This document shows positions 15,413 to 22,385 of a stretch of 36,168 bases of DNA, piece by piece. A program made the position numbers and the translations under genes. Position 1 is the first letter of the stretch. The number at the start of each line of letters is the position of its first letter. The stretch lies in assembly GCA_017610405.1 (NCBI GenBank), contig JAFCCD010000003.1:1-36168 (forward strand). The letters run 5' to 3'. A model generated the notes under the pieces. It had not been told where the DNA came from and ran no database searches. It was given only the letters and a program-made list of their open reading frames with translations. This DNA is from Nanobdellota archaeon (GTDB lineage: Archaea > Nanobdellota > Nanobdellia > Pacearchaeales > GW2011-AR1).

Positions 15413-15658
15413 ATGGAAAAGCCATGGTATGTTTATATTCTTGAATGTGCAGATGGTTCTTTTTACACTGGTGTAACAAATAATATTGATGCTAGAATGA
15501 AAGCACATGCCGAAGGGAAAGGAAGTAAATATGTCTACAAAAAAGGTTTTAAGAAACTTCTTCGAGCAAAACCTTGTAAAAGTAAATCTAATGCATGCAA
15601 ATATGAATATGCAATTAAAAGACTGCCTAAAAATGAAAAATTAGATTGGTTTAATTGA
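15413..15658 (+). CDS. GIY-YIG domain endonuclease (UPF0213-like)
   Basis: An 81-residue single-domain protein. The GIY-YIG core reads YVYILECADGSFYTGVT, with the Arg helix at NIDARMKAHAEGKGSKY and the Glu-containing helix at ACKYEYAIKRLPKNEK. Members are DNA structure-specific or repair nucleases of poorly known role, and homing enzymes share the fold. The start MEKPWYVY at 15413 fits family members; a frame extension to ATG 15371 would add residues encoded by a stretch resembling a tRNA D arm (15395-15407). The stop is directly followed by repeat copy B. It is the only nuclease-like gene of the tRNA-Asp cassette region; whether it moves the cassettes is pure speculation. Confidence 0.85.
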   Translation: MEKPWYVYILECADGSFYTGVTNNIDARMKAHAEGKGSKYVYKKGFKKLLRAKPCKSKSNACKYEYAIKRLPKNEKLDWFN

Positions 15659-15676
15659 TTCTGCCCAGTTGGGGTG
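15659..15676 (+). repeat. tRNA-3'-end-like repeat, copy B
   Basis: TTCTGCCCAGTTGGGGTG starts at the base after the GIY-YIG stop codon and matches the tRNA-Asp end CCCGGTTGGGGCG with two changes. It lacks the ACTCT arm of copies A, C, F and G. Confidence 0.5.
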
Positions 15677-15730
15677 ATTTAGAAAATTTTATACAATAAT
15701 ATTTAAGTATCTTAAAGAATTAAGGGCTTT

Positions 15731-15928
15731 ATGACAAAAAATCTTCAAGATAAGGTTCAATGGTTAAACAGAGAAATTGTGCCTGTCTTAGAAATTCCAA
15801 AACAAGAAGATATTTCTTGTATGACTTTTGAAGAAAAAGTTTTCTATAAAATAATGAGAATAAGAAGCGCTATAAGAAATACTCTGCCCTCTTTTTATAA
15901 ATCTCTAAACAGATATTATAATTTCTAG
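15731..15928 (+). CDS. Small helical protein, unknown function
   Basis: 65 residues, mostly helical and charged, with a basic C-terminal half (IRSAIRNTLPSFYKSLNRYY). There is no membrane segment and no known motif. A TATA-like ATATTTAAGTAT lies 20-30 bases before the ATG, so a leaderless transcript is likely; no ribosome-binding site is seen. It forms a one-gene unit of about 285 bases between repeat copies B and C. It might be a nucleic-acid-binding or toxin/antitoxin-type small protein, but nothing decides this. Confidence is limited by the short length. Confidence 0.5.
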   Translation: MTKNLQDKVQWLNREIVPVLEIPKQEDISCMTFEEKVFYKIMRIRSAIRNTLPSFYKSLNRYYNF

Positions 15929-15935
15929 TGTTTAA

Positions 15936-15960
15936 TCCCCTTACTCTCCTGGTTAGAGTG
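15936..15960 (+). repeat. tRNA-3'-end-like repeat, copy C
   Basis: TCCCCTTACTCT is followed by CCTGGTTAGAGTG, seven bases after the stop of the 65-residue gene. It has the same arm as copies A, D, F and G. ACTCT and AGAGT can pair around CCTGGTT, forming a small hairpin. Confidence 0.5.
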
Positions 15961-16008
15961 TTTATGATTTTCAATAACCCTTTTAAATCCTAAAGTATTC
16001 TTAAGTAT

Positions 16009-16227
16009 ATGTTTTTTAGCTATAGAAATCTTCAAGAATTAGGTGCAAGAGATGCAATGAATAAAAAAATACCTGATTTCCATCTCCAGGATATTTTTCT
16101 GTATATGAAGAGATATAATTTTGAAAAAAAATATGGTTTGTTAGAAAAAAGAATTAAATTAGATATTAAAGAAAAAAAAGAGAATATGGAAAGATTAATG
16201 GAAAATTTCAAAAATCCTTTTAGATAG
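16009..16227 (+). CDS. Small Lys/Glu-rich helical protein, unknown function
   Basis: 72 residues with no membrane segment. The C-terminal two thirds (from about residue 25) are charged and look like one long helix (ERLMENFKNPF at its end). A TATA-like TTTTAAATCC (15981-15990) sits about 20 bases before the ATG, again implying no leader. It forms a one-gene unit of about 315 bases between copies C and D. I recognise no family. It shares with the previous small gene a Met-rich helical style and the same promoter layout, though no clear sequence similarity. Confidence 0.5.
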   Translation: MFFSYRNLQELGARDAMNKKIPDFHLQDIFLYMKRYNFEKKYGLLEKRIKLDIKEKKENMERLMENFKNPFR

Positions 16228-16248
16228 TAAATACTTTAAACTCCTAAA

Positions 16249-16274
16249 CTCCCTCCACTTTCCCGGTTGGGGCG
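16249..16274 (+). repeat. tRNA-3'-end-like repeat, copy D
   Basis: CTCCCTCCACTTT is followed by CCCGGTTGGGGCG. The second part is identical to the last 13 bases of tRNA-Asp (13546-13558), including the discriminator, and both are followed by TAA and a CCTTT-containing promoter stretch. Confidence 0.6.
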
Positions 16275-16308
16275 TAACCTTTAAATCCATTCAATTTATA
16301 TCTTATTA

Positions 16309-17310
16309 ATGGAAAAAGGTTTTGATTCTTCGTTATATTTTAAAGCCCAAACTGCAAAGATTTTAAAGCGAGTGAAGAAGTTTAAGAGGCTTTATCTTGA
16401 ATTTGGAGGAAAACTAATCTATGATGGTCATGCTTCACGAGTTCTTCCTGGCTATAAAAAAACAACAAAGGTAGAGCTTCTAAAAAAATTAAGAAATCCG
16501 GAAATAATTTATTGTATCAATGCAAAAGACTTACAATCAAAAAAAGTCTTGGGTTTAAAAGAAAGATCCTACCAAAAACAATCATTAAAAGATTTAAGAG
16601 ATATTAATAAATTTGGTCTTAAAAATCATATAATTGTAATAACGAGATTTAATGGCGAAGAAAAAGCAAAGAAATTCTCAAAGAAATTAGAAACAATAGG
16701 GAAGGATGTTTATCTCCATAAAGAGATTGAGGGTTATGGCAAAAGTATAACTAAAACATTAAATGGGTACAAAAAACAACCATATATACCAATAAAAAGC
16801 AATTTGATAATTATATCAGGTCCTGCAGGGGGCTCAGGAAAAATGGCTGTTGCTTTAAGTCAAATCTATCATGAAAAAAAGAAGAAAATTAAATCAGGTT
16901 TTGCGAAATTTGAAACATTTCCTTTCTGGAATCTTTCTCTAAACCACCCAATCAACCTTGCATATGAAGCAGCAACAGCAGATTTACAAGACATAACTAT
17001 GATTGATCCTTTTCACAAAAAAGCCCATAATAAAAAAGCAGTGAATTATAACAGGGATATAAAAAACTTCTTGATTCTCCAGGAAATAAGCAAAAAAATA
17101 ACAAAGAAAAAATTCCCTTTTGGATATAAATCCCCTACAGATATGGGGGTAAATCTAGCAAAAAAAGGAGTCATTGATGATAAAATCTGTCGGGATGCAG
17201 CAATAAAAGAAATCAAAAGACGTTATAAAGCCTATAAAAAAGAATTTGAAAAAGGTAGAGAATCCAAACTTACAATCAAAAGAATGGAAGAAATCATGAA
17301 AAAGATTTAA
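16309..17310 (+). CDS. DUF1846 family protein lacking its C-terminal domain
   Basis: 333 residues matching the N-terminal two thirds of DUF1846, a conserved bacterial family of unknown function and usual length about 490-500. Matching landmarks are LYLEFGGKLIYDGHASRVLP near the N-terminus, an SGPAGGSGKMAVALSQIYHE nucleotide-binding-like loop, AKFETFPFWNLSLNHP, AYEAATADL, NMIDPFH-like MIDPFHKKAH and YKSPTDMGVN. The chain stops after RRYKAYKKEF and a short helix, close to a domain boundary, and a tRNA-Asp 3'-end fragment (copy E) begins at the next base. It may be a natural short archaeal form or a gene cut by recombination. The family is mostly bacterial in my knowledge, hinting at transfer. 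Confidence 0.85.
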   Translation: MEKGFDSSLYFKAQTAKILKRVKKFKRLYLEFGGKLIYDGHASRVLPGYKKTTKVELLKKLRNPEIIYCINAKDLQSKKVLGLKERSYQKQSLKDLRDINKFGLKNHIIVITRFNGEEKAKKFSKKLETIGKDVYLHKEIEGYGKSITKTLNGYKKQPYIPIKSNLIIISGPAGGSGKMAVALSQIYHEKKKKIKSGFAKFETFPFWNLSLNHPINLAYEAATADLQDITMIDPFHKKAHNKKAVNYNRDIKNFLILQEISKKITKKKFPFGYKSPTDMGVNLAKKGVIDDKICRDAAIKEIKRRYKAYKKEFEKGRESKLTIKRMEEIMKKI

Positions 17311-17331
17311 GTTCGATTCCCTGTTGGGGCG
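17311..17331 (+). repeat. tRNA-Asp 3'-end fragment, copy E
   Basis: 21 bases equal to 13538-13558 of tRNA-Asp at 20 positions, covering the whole T loop, the T-stem 3' strand, the acceptor 3' strand and the discriminator. It starts immediately after the DUF1846 stop codon. This is the longest and closest of the fragments and the only plus-strand one retaining GTTCGATT. Confidence 0.75.
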
Positions 17332-17389
17332 CATCTATTCTCATCACAACATCATTTAATTTAAATATACAGATTTCTAAAAAGAAAAT

Positions 17390-18565
17390 ATGGGTATGTT
17401 TGATTTGTTCAAAAAATTAATTAAGCAAAGCAAAGTTAAAGAACCTATTACTAAAAAACTTTCTTTTTCTGAAATTGAAGATTATATTAAAGATAAAATA
17501 AAAGAAAATGAACTTAAAGAAAAAGAAATCATTGATTCTGTTAAAAAAAAGATTGGTTCATTTAATGAAGAACTTAAGGGGAAAATAACTGTTTTGGAAA
17601 ACTTTAATGTTGAATCAAAAAAAACACAAGATGAATTAAAATCTATTGTAAATGAAGGTAGGAAAAAATACACTGAATCTTTAGAAAATTTTATGATAAA
17701 TTTGAATAAGATAGAAAAAGAAAATCTTGAAGAATTTATTTCTTATGTAAACAATATTTTTTTAGATTTTAATAAAAAATCACGTATGCATTATGAAAGA
17801 ACAACTATTTTAATTGGGAAAGAAGCAGGAAGTATAAAAGACAGTTTAAAGATTTTTTCAAAAGAATTGATAAGAATTTTTGATAAAAATAAAAATATTG
17901 TGGATTTATCAAAATCACTTGTTTTTATTAAATTAAAAATTAATCAAATTAATCAAATTAATCAAATTCTTGAAGAGATTAAACAAAAAATAGAATTTCT
18001 AAGAAAAAAAATGATTGATGAAAGAAAGAAAGAAAGAAAATTTCTTGAAGAAATTGAAGAAGTTAAAAAAAGCCCTAATTATTTGGATTATTTAGATACT
18101 CAAGAAAAAATCAAACTTCTTGAAGAAGAAATTAGAACAGAGATTCAAAATTTAAGACAACTTATTGATTTTAAAGCATTGGCTAATTTTTATCATATTT
18201 TTGAAAATGAGATGATTACGATAAAAGAACATAAAGAAAATTTTGAAATGTCTTTTAGAAAAGACAATGGATTGAAAATTTTGAATTTATTAGAAAATTC
18301 TAAATTAAACAACAATAAAATCTCAGAAAAAACAGAATATATTAAGACTAAAAAAGAGAAATTAAAAGAAAATAAGCAAAAAATTATTAGAAATGAAATA
18401 CAAAACTTAAACTCAGAAAAAACAAAGATAAGTAGGGAAATTGAAGAATTAGATATAGAAAAAGTAAAAGAAGAAAAAAGGCAGGAGAAATTAAAAATAG
18501 GTAAAGAAGAACCAATTGATGTATTAAAACAAGAACTGTCTAAATTAAATGTTGAAGTTATTTGA
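17390..18565 (+). CDS. Long coiled-coil protein, unknown function
   Basis: 391 residues, almost entirely Lys/Glu/Ile-rich helix with coiled-coil heptads from about residue 30 to the end. It starts with MGMFDLFKKLIKQ, a possible amphipathic membrane-associating helix. A short break near KSPNYLDYLD (about 222-231) separates two coiled-coil arms, giving an SMC-arm-like or tether-like outline. There is no ATPase head, no signal peptide and no transmembrane segment. It is followed 41 bases later by a small membrane protein, and the two may be co-transcribed. Structural or scaffold roles are possible. Confidence 0.7.
   Translation: MGMFDLFKKLIKQSKVKEPITKKLSFSEIEDYIKDKIKENELKEKEIIDSVKKKIGSFNEELKGKITVLENFNVESKKTQDELKSIVNEGRKKYTESLENFMINLNKIEKENLEEFISYVNNIFLDFNKKSRMHYERTTILIGKEAGSIKDSLKIFSKELIRIFDKNKNIVDLSKSLVFIKLKINQINQINQILEEIKQKIEFLRKKMIDERKKERKFLEEIEEVKKSPNYLDYLDTQEKIKLLEEEIRTEIQNLRQLIDFKALANFYHIFENEMITIKEHKENFEMSFRKDNGLKILNLLENSKLNNNKISEKTEYIKTKKEKLKENKQKIIRNEIQNLNSEKTKISREIEELDIEKVKEEKRQEKLKIGKEEPIDVLKQELSKLNVEVI
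17942..17968 (+). repeat. Three tandem 9-base units in the coiled-coil gene
   Basis: AATCAAATT occurs three times in direct succession and encodes NQI units in frame. Unit length is a multiple of three, so copy-number change keeps the frame. Confidence 0.85.
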
Positions 18566-18606
18566 ATTTCAGAAAACTCTAAAAAGACATTTTTCTTAAA
18601 TTACAT

Positions 18607-18855
18607 ATGAGAAAAAAGAATAAACTTTCCAAGAAGAATATAAAATATCACATAGAGCACAAATCAAGATTAATTCTCCTTTTAATTGTCAAAATTTTAT
18701 TTGTATTCCTTATCTCAATTTTAGTATTCGGAGGTATTTACTTCCTATTCAAAGATATTTTAGGTATTATTCCTGTATTTATTATCTCTTTTGGAATTGC
18801 TTCTATAATATACCTTTTTTTAATTATAAAGGTATTAAAATTATTCAAGTTTTGA
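18607..18855 (+). CDS. Small two-helix membrane protein
   Basis: 82 residues with a strongly basic N-terminus (RKKNKLSKKNIKYHIEHKSR) followed by two hydrophobic segments (about 22-45 and 51-77). By the positive-inside rule the N-terminus is cytoplasmic. It starts 41 bases after the coiled-coil gene and may share its transcript. No family is recognised. Confidence 0.6.
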   Translation: MRKKNKLSKKNIKYHIEHKSRLILLLIVKILFVFLISILVFGGIYFLFKDILGIIPVFIISFGIASIIYLFLIIKVLKLFKF

Positions 18856-18932
18856 TAGATTAATTTATAATCCAAACCTTTAAAAGAAGTTTTTTCTTGA
18901 TATTTTAGTAATTAAATTTTGTATAATTCAAA

Positions 18933-19256
18933 ATGGAAGAACAAGAACAAAAAAATAAAGAAGTTCAGGAAGAAACTCAAAGTCCTGTAACTGAACAACC
19001 TGTACAAGAACCAGCTGTACAAGAACAACCTATTCAAGCAGCACCACAAGAACCAGCTGTACAAGAACAACCTGTTCAGTCAACTCCACAAGAACCTGTT
19101 CAAGCAGCACCACAAGAACCTGTTCAAACAGGAACAGTGGAACCAACACCGGCAACAGAGGGTGTTCCAGAACTTCCAGAACAACCACAAGCTTCTGAAG
19201 AAGGACAAGAAGCAAAAACTGAAGAAGTAAAACCTGAAGAAGGAACTTCTCAATAA
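18933..19256 (+). CDS. Pro/Gln/Glu-rich repeat protein, likely disordered
   Basis: 107 residues of low complexity built from variations of QEPAVQEQP and PQEPVQ units, ending in an acidic Lys/Glu segment (about 85-107). There is no signal peptide, membrane segment or Cys. Such segments usually act as flexible linkers or spacers; here it is a free-standing gene. A TATA-like CCTTTAAAAG lies about 50 bases before the ATG. The repeat at the DNA level (19005-19073) suggests growth by duplication. Being repeat-made it could be over-called, but the frame is open from a good start to a stop and the composition fits other archaeal acidic linker proteins. Confidence 0.6.
   Translation: MEEQEQKNKEVQEETQSPVTEQPVQEPAVQEQPIQAAPQEPAVQEQPVQSTPQEPVQAAPQEPVQTGTVEPTPATEGVPELPEQPQASEEGQEAKTEEVKPEEGTSQ
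19005..19073 (+). repeat. 42-base direct repeat inside the Pro/Gln-rich gene
   Basis: The 27-base unit beginning CAAGAACCAGCTG at 19005 recurs without change at 19047, so the period is 42 bases (14 codons). A decayed third unit, with CAAGAACCTGTTCAAGCAG, follows at 19089 and later. Confidence 0.8.
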
Positions 19257-19330
19257 TTTTAAATTTTAAATTTTATTTTTCTTTTTTTTAATTTCAACAG
19301 ATTTATATATCTCTTTTGTAATTTTAGATT

Positions 19331-20245
19331 ATGGGGTTGAAAATAGTTCTTAGCATTGTTTTTTTTATGTTGGTAGTCATATTATTAGTATTTTACTGGA
19401 TTTTACCGATTGGAGAGTTAATTGAATTCAGGGTTTCAGGGGGAAGTTCTAATTTTAGTTTAAACAATTCTTTTAACACAAGCATGCAATTTTATGAAAA
19501 TATGAGATATAAATCTTCAGAAATCTCTTACAAAATTAACAGATGTGCTTTAGCAAGAGAAGATGAAATGAGAAGAGCTTTTTCTTTTTTAAAAAATCAT
19601 ACAATATTGAATTTTTATGAAGTAGAAGAAAATGAAGAAATAAGTGTGACGTGCGAGAATTCTGCAAAGGGTGAGGAAGGATTATTTATTGCAGGTGAAG
19701 GGGGAGTAACTAATGTTGTTATAACAGAAAACTTCAATGTTATTCTCAATGGAATGGTTATTCTAATAAGAGAGAGTAAATGTCCTGATCCACTTGTAGG
19801 TACTCACGAACTTCTACATACATTAGGATTTGATCATTCTGAAAATCCAAACAATATAATGTATCCCACAATAAATTGTAAACAGACTATTGGAGATGAC
19901 CTTATTAAAAATATAGAATGGCTTTACTCATTTCCAACTCTTTCAGATTTATCTTTAGAAAATGCTTCTGCATCAATGAAAGGAGGATATCTTGATATTA
20001 ATCTTACTGTAAAAAATCATGGTTTAAAGGATTCTGAAAATTCCACTCTTATTATTTATGCTAATAATAAATCCATAAAGGAATTTGGAATTGAACCAAT
20101 ATCAATAGGTAGTGGAAAAATGATTACCCTCTCCAAGATTTTTGTTTTACGAAGAAATATTCAAAAACTAGAACTCTTCATAAAATATAACTCTGAAGAA
20201 TTAAATAAAAATAATAATAAAATTATGTTAGAAATAAAAAAATAA
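19331..20245 (+). CDS. Membrane-anchored metzincin-type zinc metalloprotease
   Basis: 304 residues. A single N-terminal transmembrane segment (about 5-26) anchors the protein with its bulk outside. The catalytic site is HELLHTLGFDHS (His159, Glu160, His163, His169), the HExxHxxGxxH zinc motif of metzincins such as matrixins, with the Met-turn at NIMYPT (Met177). The catalytic domain spans about 45-200. A C-terminal beta-rich domain (about 205-304, starting LSDLSLENASASM) looks like a CARDB/Ig-type module. Extracellular protein or peptide degradation is likely. There is no pro-domain Cys-switch motif, though Cys73, Cys108, Cys151 and Cys184 could form disulfides. Confidence 0.88.
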   Translation: MGLKIVLSIVFFMLVVILLVFYWILPIGELIEFRVSGGSSNFSLNNSFNTSMQFYENMRYKSSEISYKINRCALAREDEMRRAFSFLKNHTILNFYEVEENEEISVTCENSAKGEEGLFIAGEGGVTNVVITENFNVILNGMVILIRESKCPDPLVGTHELLHTLGFDHSENPNNIMYPTINCKQTIGDDLIKNIEWLYSFPTLSDLSLENASASMKGGYLDINLTVKNHGLKDSENSTLIIYANNKSIKEFGIEPISIGSGKMITLSKIFVLRRNIQKLELFIKYNSEELNKNNNKIMLEIKK

Positions 20246-20267
20246 AGAAATAAAAAACACTTTAAAC

Positions 20268-20351
20268 CTAATCAAGCTCTAGGTCATCTATGTTCTCATC
20301 AAACTCATCCTCGTCATCAAGCTTTTCAGAGACCAAAAATTCATTAGCCAT
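20268..20351 (-). CDS. 27-residue acidic small protein
   Basis: A short minus-strand frame with ATG 20351 and TAG stop 20268-20270. The product starts MANEFLVSEKL and continues with a run dominated by Asp and Glu (EDEFDEN, DDLELD). Three things support it: no stop within, a TATA-like ATTTAAAAG about 45 bases upstream on the minus strand with A+T-rich spacer, and GGGGTTGAT just before the start. The acidic tail could bind metal or a basic partner. It lies alone between the protease and the vWA gene. Confidence 0.45.
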   Translation of the reverse strand: MANEFLVSEKLDDEDEFDENIDDLELD

Positions 20352-20463
20352 TTTGAATCAACCCCATTTTTATTGCTTTTTTAAGATATAATATGCTTTT
20401 AAATATTTCTATAGGGGAATATCATTGTTAATTTTTCGGTTTGAATATTATTATATTAAAAAA

Positions 20464-20580
20464 TTATTTTATCTTATTTAATCTTTCATCAATTTCTCTT
20501 TCAAGTTCTCTTTTATTATTTTTTAGATTTATTTATTTTCCTTAAATAATTTTCAAATTGTTTTTGTGCTATATTGATTA
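20464..20580 (-). pseudogene. Possible frameshifted remnant of a helical protein C-terminus
   Basis: Two overlapping minus-strand frames read as one helix if a frameshift is allowed. Upstream reads FENYLRKINK before a stop; the next frame reads NNKRELEREIDERLNKIK before a TAA at 20464-20466. There is no start codon. The rest of 20352-20664 is A+T-rich without other recognisable content apart from the promoters of its neighbours. The call is weak because Lys/Glu helices arise easily in such sequence. Confidence 0.25.
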
Positions 20581-20664
20581 TATTTTTTTAATTAATTAGT
20601 TTTGGAAAAATGTTTTAGAATTATAACAAAAAATATTTATATCATAGAATTTCTTTATTTATTA

Positions 20665-21879
20665 ATGGATAAAAAAGGATTATCTCAAGTCATAACTGTT
20701 CTAATTATTATGCTCTTAACCATTGTGGTTATTGTTGTTGTATGGGTGGTCTTAAAAAATATTCTTTCTAAAGAAGCAGAAATATCAGAAGCAAAGGCTA
20801 GATTATTTTATGAACGTGTTGATATTAAAAAAATCCAATTTGATCCTAGTGACGAATTAAGCCTTATTATTAGTCTTCAAAAATTAACAGGAAAAATAAC
20901 TTTAGAAGGTACGGAAATAATCACATCTGTTCCATTAGAAGTAGATATTATTTCGGTGGCAGATCTTTCTGGAAGTATGCGTGCATGTAATGATGTATCA
21001 TGGTCTTGTTGTTATGGTACATTAGATGGTAATATCTATAGTGAAGGTATTTGTTATGGGATACTTTCAGATAAAATACCTAATTGCACCACACAATGTG
21101 GTGGAACATTGGTTGATGGATTAACATCAACACAAGACTCAAATAAACAATTAGTCAATAATCTTTTTGAAAAAGAAGGTGATAATCAACTGGGTTTAGT
21201 AGCATATAGTAATGATATAATAATGGGTTTTTCTTCAGATTTAACAAATGATAATAAATCATTAAGAGATATAATTGATTCGTGGGAAGCAGAAACATAT
21301 ACTTGTATTTGTTGTGGTATAAACGAAGCAATAAACAAATTAGAAGAGGGCTCTCTAGAAGACAAAATGAAAACAATTATTGTTATGAGCGATGGCGAAG
21401 CAAACAGAGAGTGTTCAGAACAAGGAACAGGTGATGCAAAACAAGATGCGATAAATGCAGCCCGTGATGCATACAATAGTCTTTCCAATCTTACAATTTA
21501 TACTGTTGGCCTAGGAGAAGAAGTTGATAAATCAACAATGGAAGCAATAGCAACAGATTGCGGTGATGGGCAGAGTTTCTATACAGATAACATAGAGGAA
21601 TTAATAGATATTTATGAAACAATAGCTGACCGAATTATAAAAAAATATAAATCTGAACATATTTTTAGTCTTCTAAAAATTAAATTTTATGGTGAATCTG
21701 GTTCTGTAACCAGAAATGTGGGTGTTCCAGACATCTTTGAAACAAAAAATTATGACTTTAATCTAACTGGGGAAGACATAATACCCCCTATTATAAAAAT
21801 AGAAATATATCCTATAGTTATAGATAAATCAGGAAAAGAAATTATAGGTTTTCCATTAGATACTTGGGAGAAAAAATAA
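20665..21879 (+). CDS. Surface vWA-domain protein with pilin-type (class III) signal
   Basis: 404 residues from ATG 20665 (a longer reading begins at a TTG at 20602). The N-terminus MDKKGLSQVITVLIIM is a class III signal: basic residues, Gly before the predicted PibD/FlaK-type cleavage, then a hydrophobic pilin-like helix. A beta-rich segment follows, then a von Willebrand A domain whose MIDAS begins ADLSGSM (DxSxS, Asp100 of this start) and continues with YTVGLGEE. A Cys-rich insert (about 107-150, e.g. WSCCYGTL and CTTQCGG) and TCICCG suggest several disulfides. The C-terminal part (about 300-404) is another beta-rich domain. It is likely displayed on the cell surface as an adhesion or pilus-tip-like protein. 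Confidence 0.85.
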   Translation: MDKKGLSQVITVLIIMLLTIVVIVVVWVVLKNILSKEAEISEAKARLFYERVDIKKIQFDPSDELSLIISLQKLTGKITLEGTEIITSVPLEVDIISVADLSGSMRACNDVSWSCCYGTLDGNIYSEGICYGILSDKIPNCTTQCGGTLVDGLTSTQDSNKQLVNNLFEKEGDNQLGLVAYSNDIIMGFSSDLTNDNKSLRDIIDSWEAETYTCICCGINEAINKLEEGSLEDKMKTIIVMSDGEANRECSEQGTGDAKQDAINAARDAYNSLSNLTIYTVGLGEEVDKSTMEAIATDCGDGQSFYTDNIEELIDIYETIADRIIKKYKSEHIFSLLKIKFYGESGSVTRNVGVPDIFETKNYDFNLTGEDIIPPIIKIEIYPIVIDKSGKEIIGFPLDTWEKK

Positions 21880-21886
21880 GTTTACT

Positions 21887-22019
21887 TTGAACGATTATTG
21901 AGATAAAATCTTTTCTTTTGGACTGAAAGGTATAATCCTTCCGCCGATAGTAGTTTTGGGAATGATATAGTTAACTACCTATTAAGGAGTTGAAAGCCCA
22001 AATCGTAAGATTAATTCAA
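21887..22019. ncRNA. Candidate structured RNA with nested stems
   Basis: Between two convergent genes, five nested helices can be drawn by hand. TTGAA 21887-21891 pairs with 22015-22019, AATCTT 21907-21912 with 22007-22012, TTTGG 21917-21921 with 21998-22002, AATCCTT 21934-21940 with 21984-21991 (one bulged G), and ATAGTAGTT 21947-21955 with 21973-21982 (one bulged C). The G+C-rich CCGCCG forms an internal loop. It matches no RNA class I know (tRNA, SRP, RNase P and common riboswitches were considered). The strand is undecided because the pairs are nearly all Watson-Crick. Confidence 0.4.
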
Positions 22020-22327
22020 TGTGGAAATAGAAGCTCTGCAAGAACCCATAACAAGATTAAAAAACCTAGAATAATAGATAAAAAAACAAGGACAGATTTT
22101 TCTTTCTTTTTAGGAACACTTATAATTCCTGTTAAAAAAGAAGCTATTGCTGAAAAAACTGCAAGAGAATAAGGAATTAGAAGTTTAAGATTACTGAAAA
22201 TTGTTGCCCCTCCTCTTTCTCCTAACTCAACCAATATAAAGAAGAATGCGAAAAAGATAAAAAAACCTAGAATTAATCCAACTGACCATTTACCCAATTG
22301 TGTTTTTGGCATAAAAGTAATTTTCAT
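22016..22327 (-). CDS. Small membrane protein, unknown function
   Basis: 103 residues with three hydrophobic segments (about 15-34, 46-66 and 78-98). A basic PKKKEK loop lies between the second and third, and the C-terminus is short. The ATG at 22327 is preceded on the minus strand by an AGGGAAAAATG context and by A+T-rich promoter-like sequence near 22350. No family is recognised. It is convergent with the vWA gene, and its stop overlaps the outer stem of the candidate RNA. Confidence 0.55.
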   Translation of the reverse strand: MKITFMPKTQLGKWSVGLILGFFIFFAFFFILVELGERGGATIFSNLKLLIPYSLAVFSAIASFLTGIISVPKKKEKSVLVFLSIILGFLILLWVLAELLFPH

Positions 22328-22385
22328 TTTTCCCTCTTTAATATGATTAAGGATTCTTAATTAATAAATCTAACTTTAAGTTACA

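Noticed and set aside
13886-16274. Copies A-D as classical integron attC sites (core GTTRRRY)
   Set aside because: GTTGGGT in copy A fits the core, but the others end in G, and no RYYYAAC partner or long imperfect palindrome is present. The tRNA match explains the core better.
13886-17331. The tRNA-like fragments as 3' halves of split (trans-spliced) tRNAs, as known in Nanoarchaeum
   Set aside because: The fragments begin at or after the T loop and lack an anticodon arm and any upstream complementary leader, so they cannot complete a tRNA.
18961-19140. CRISPR array
   Set aside because: The repeats are in-frame coding repeats with a 42-base period and no unique spacers; no cas genes are in the window.
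19030-19215. Minus-strand Leu/Val-rich open frame inside the Pro/Gln-rich gene
   Set aside because: It arises from the antisense of CAA/GAA/CCA-rich repeats; no promoter or start context is seen.
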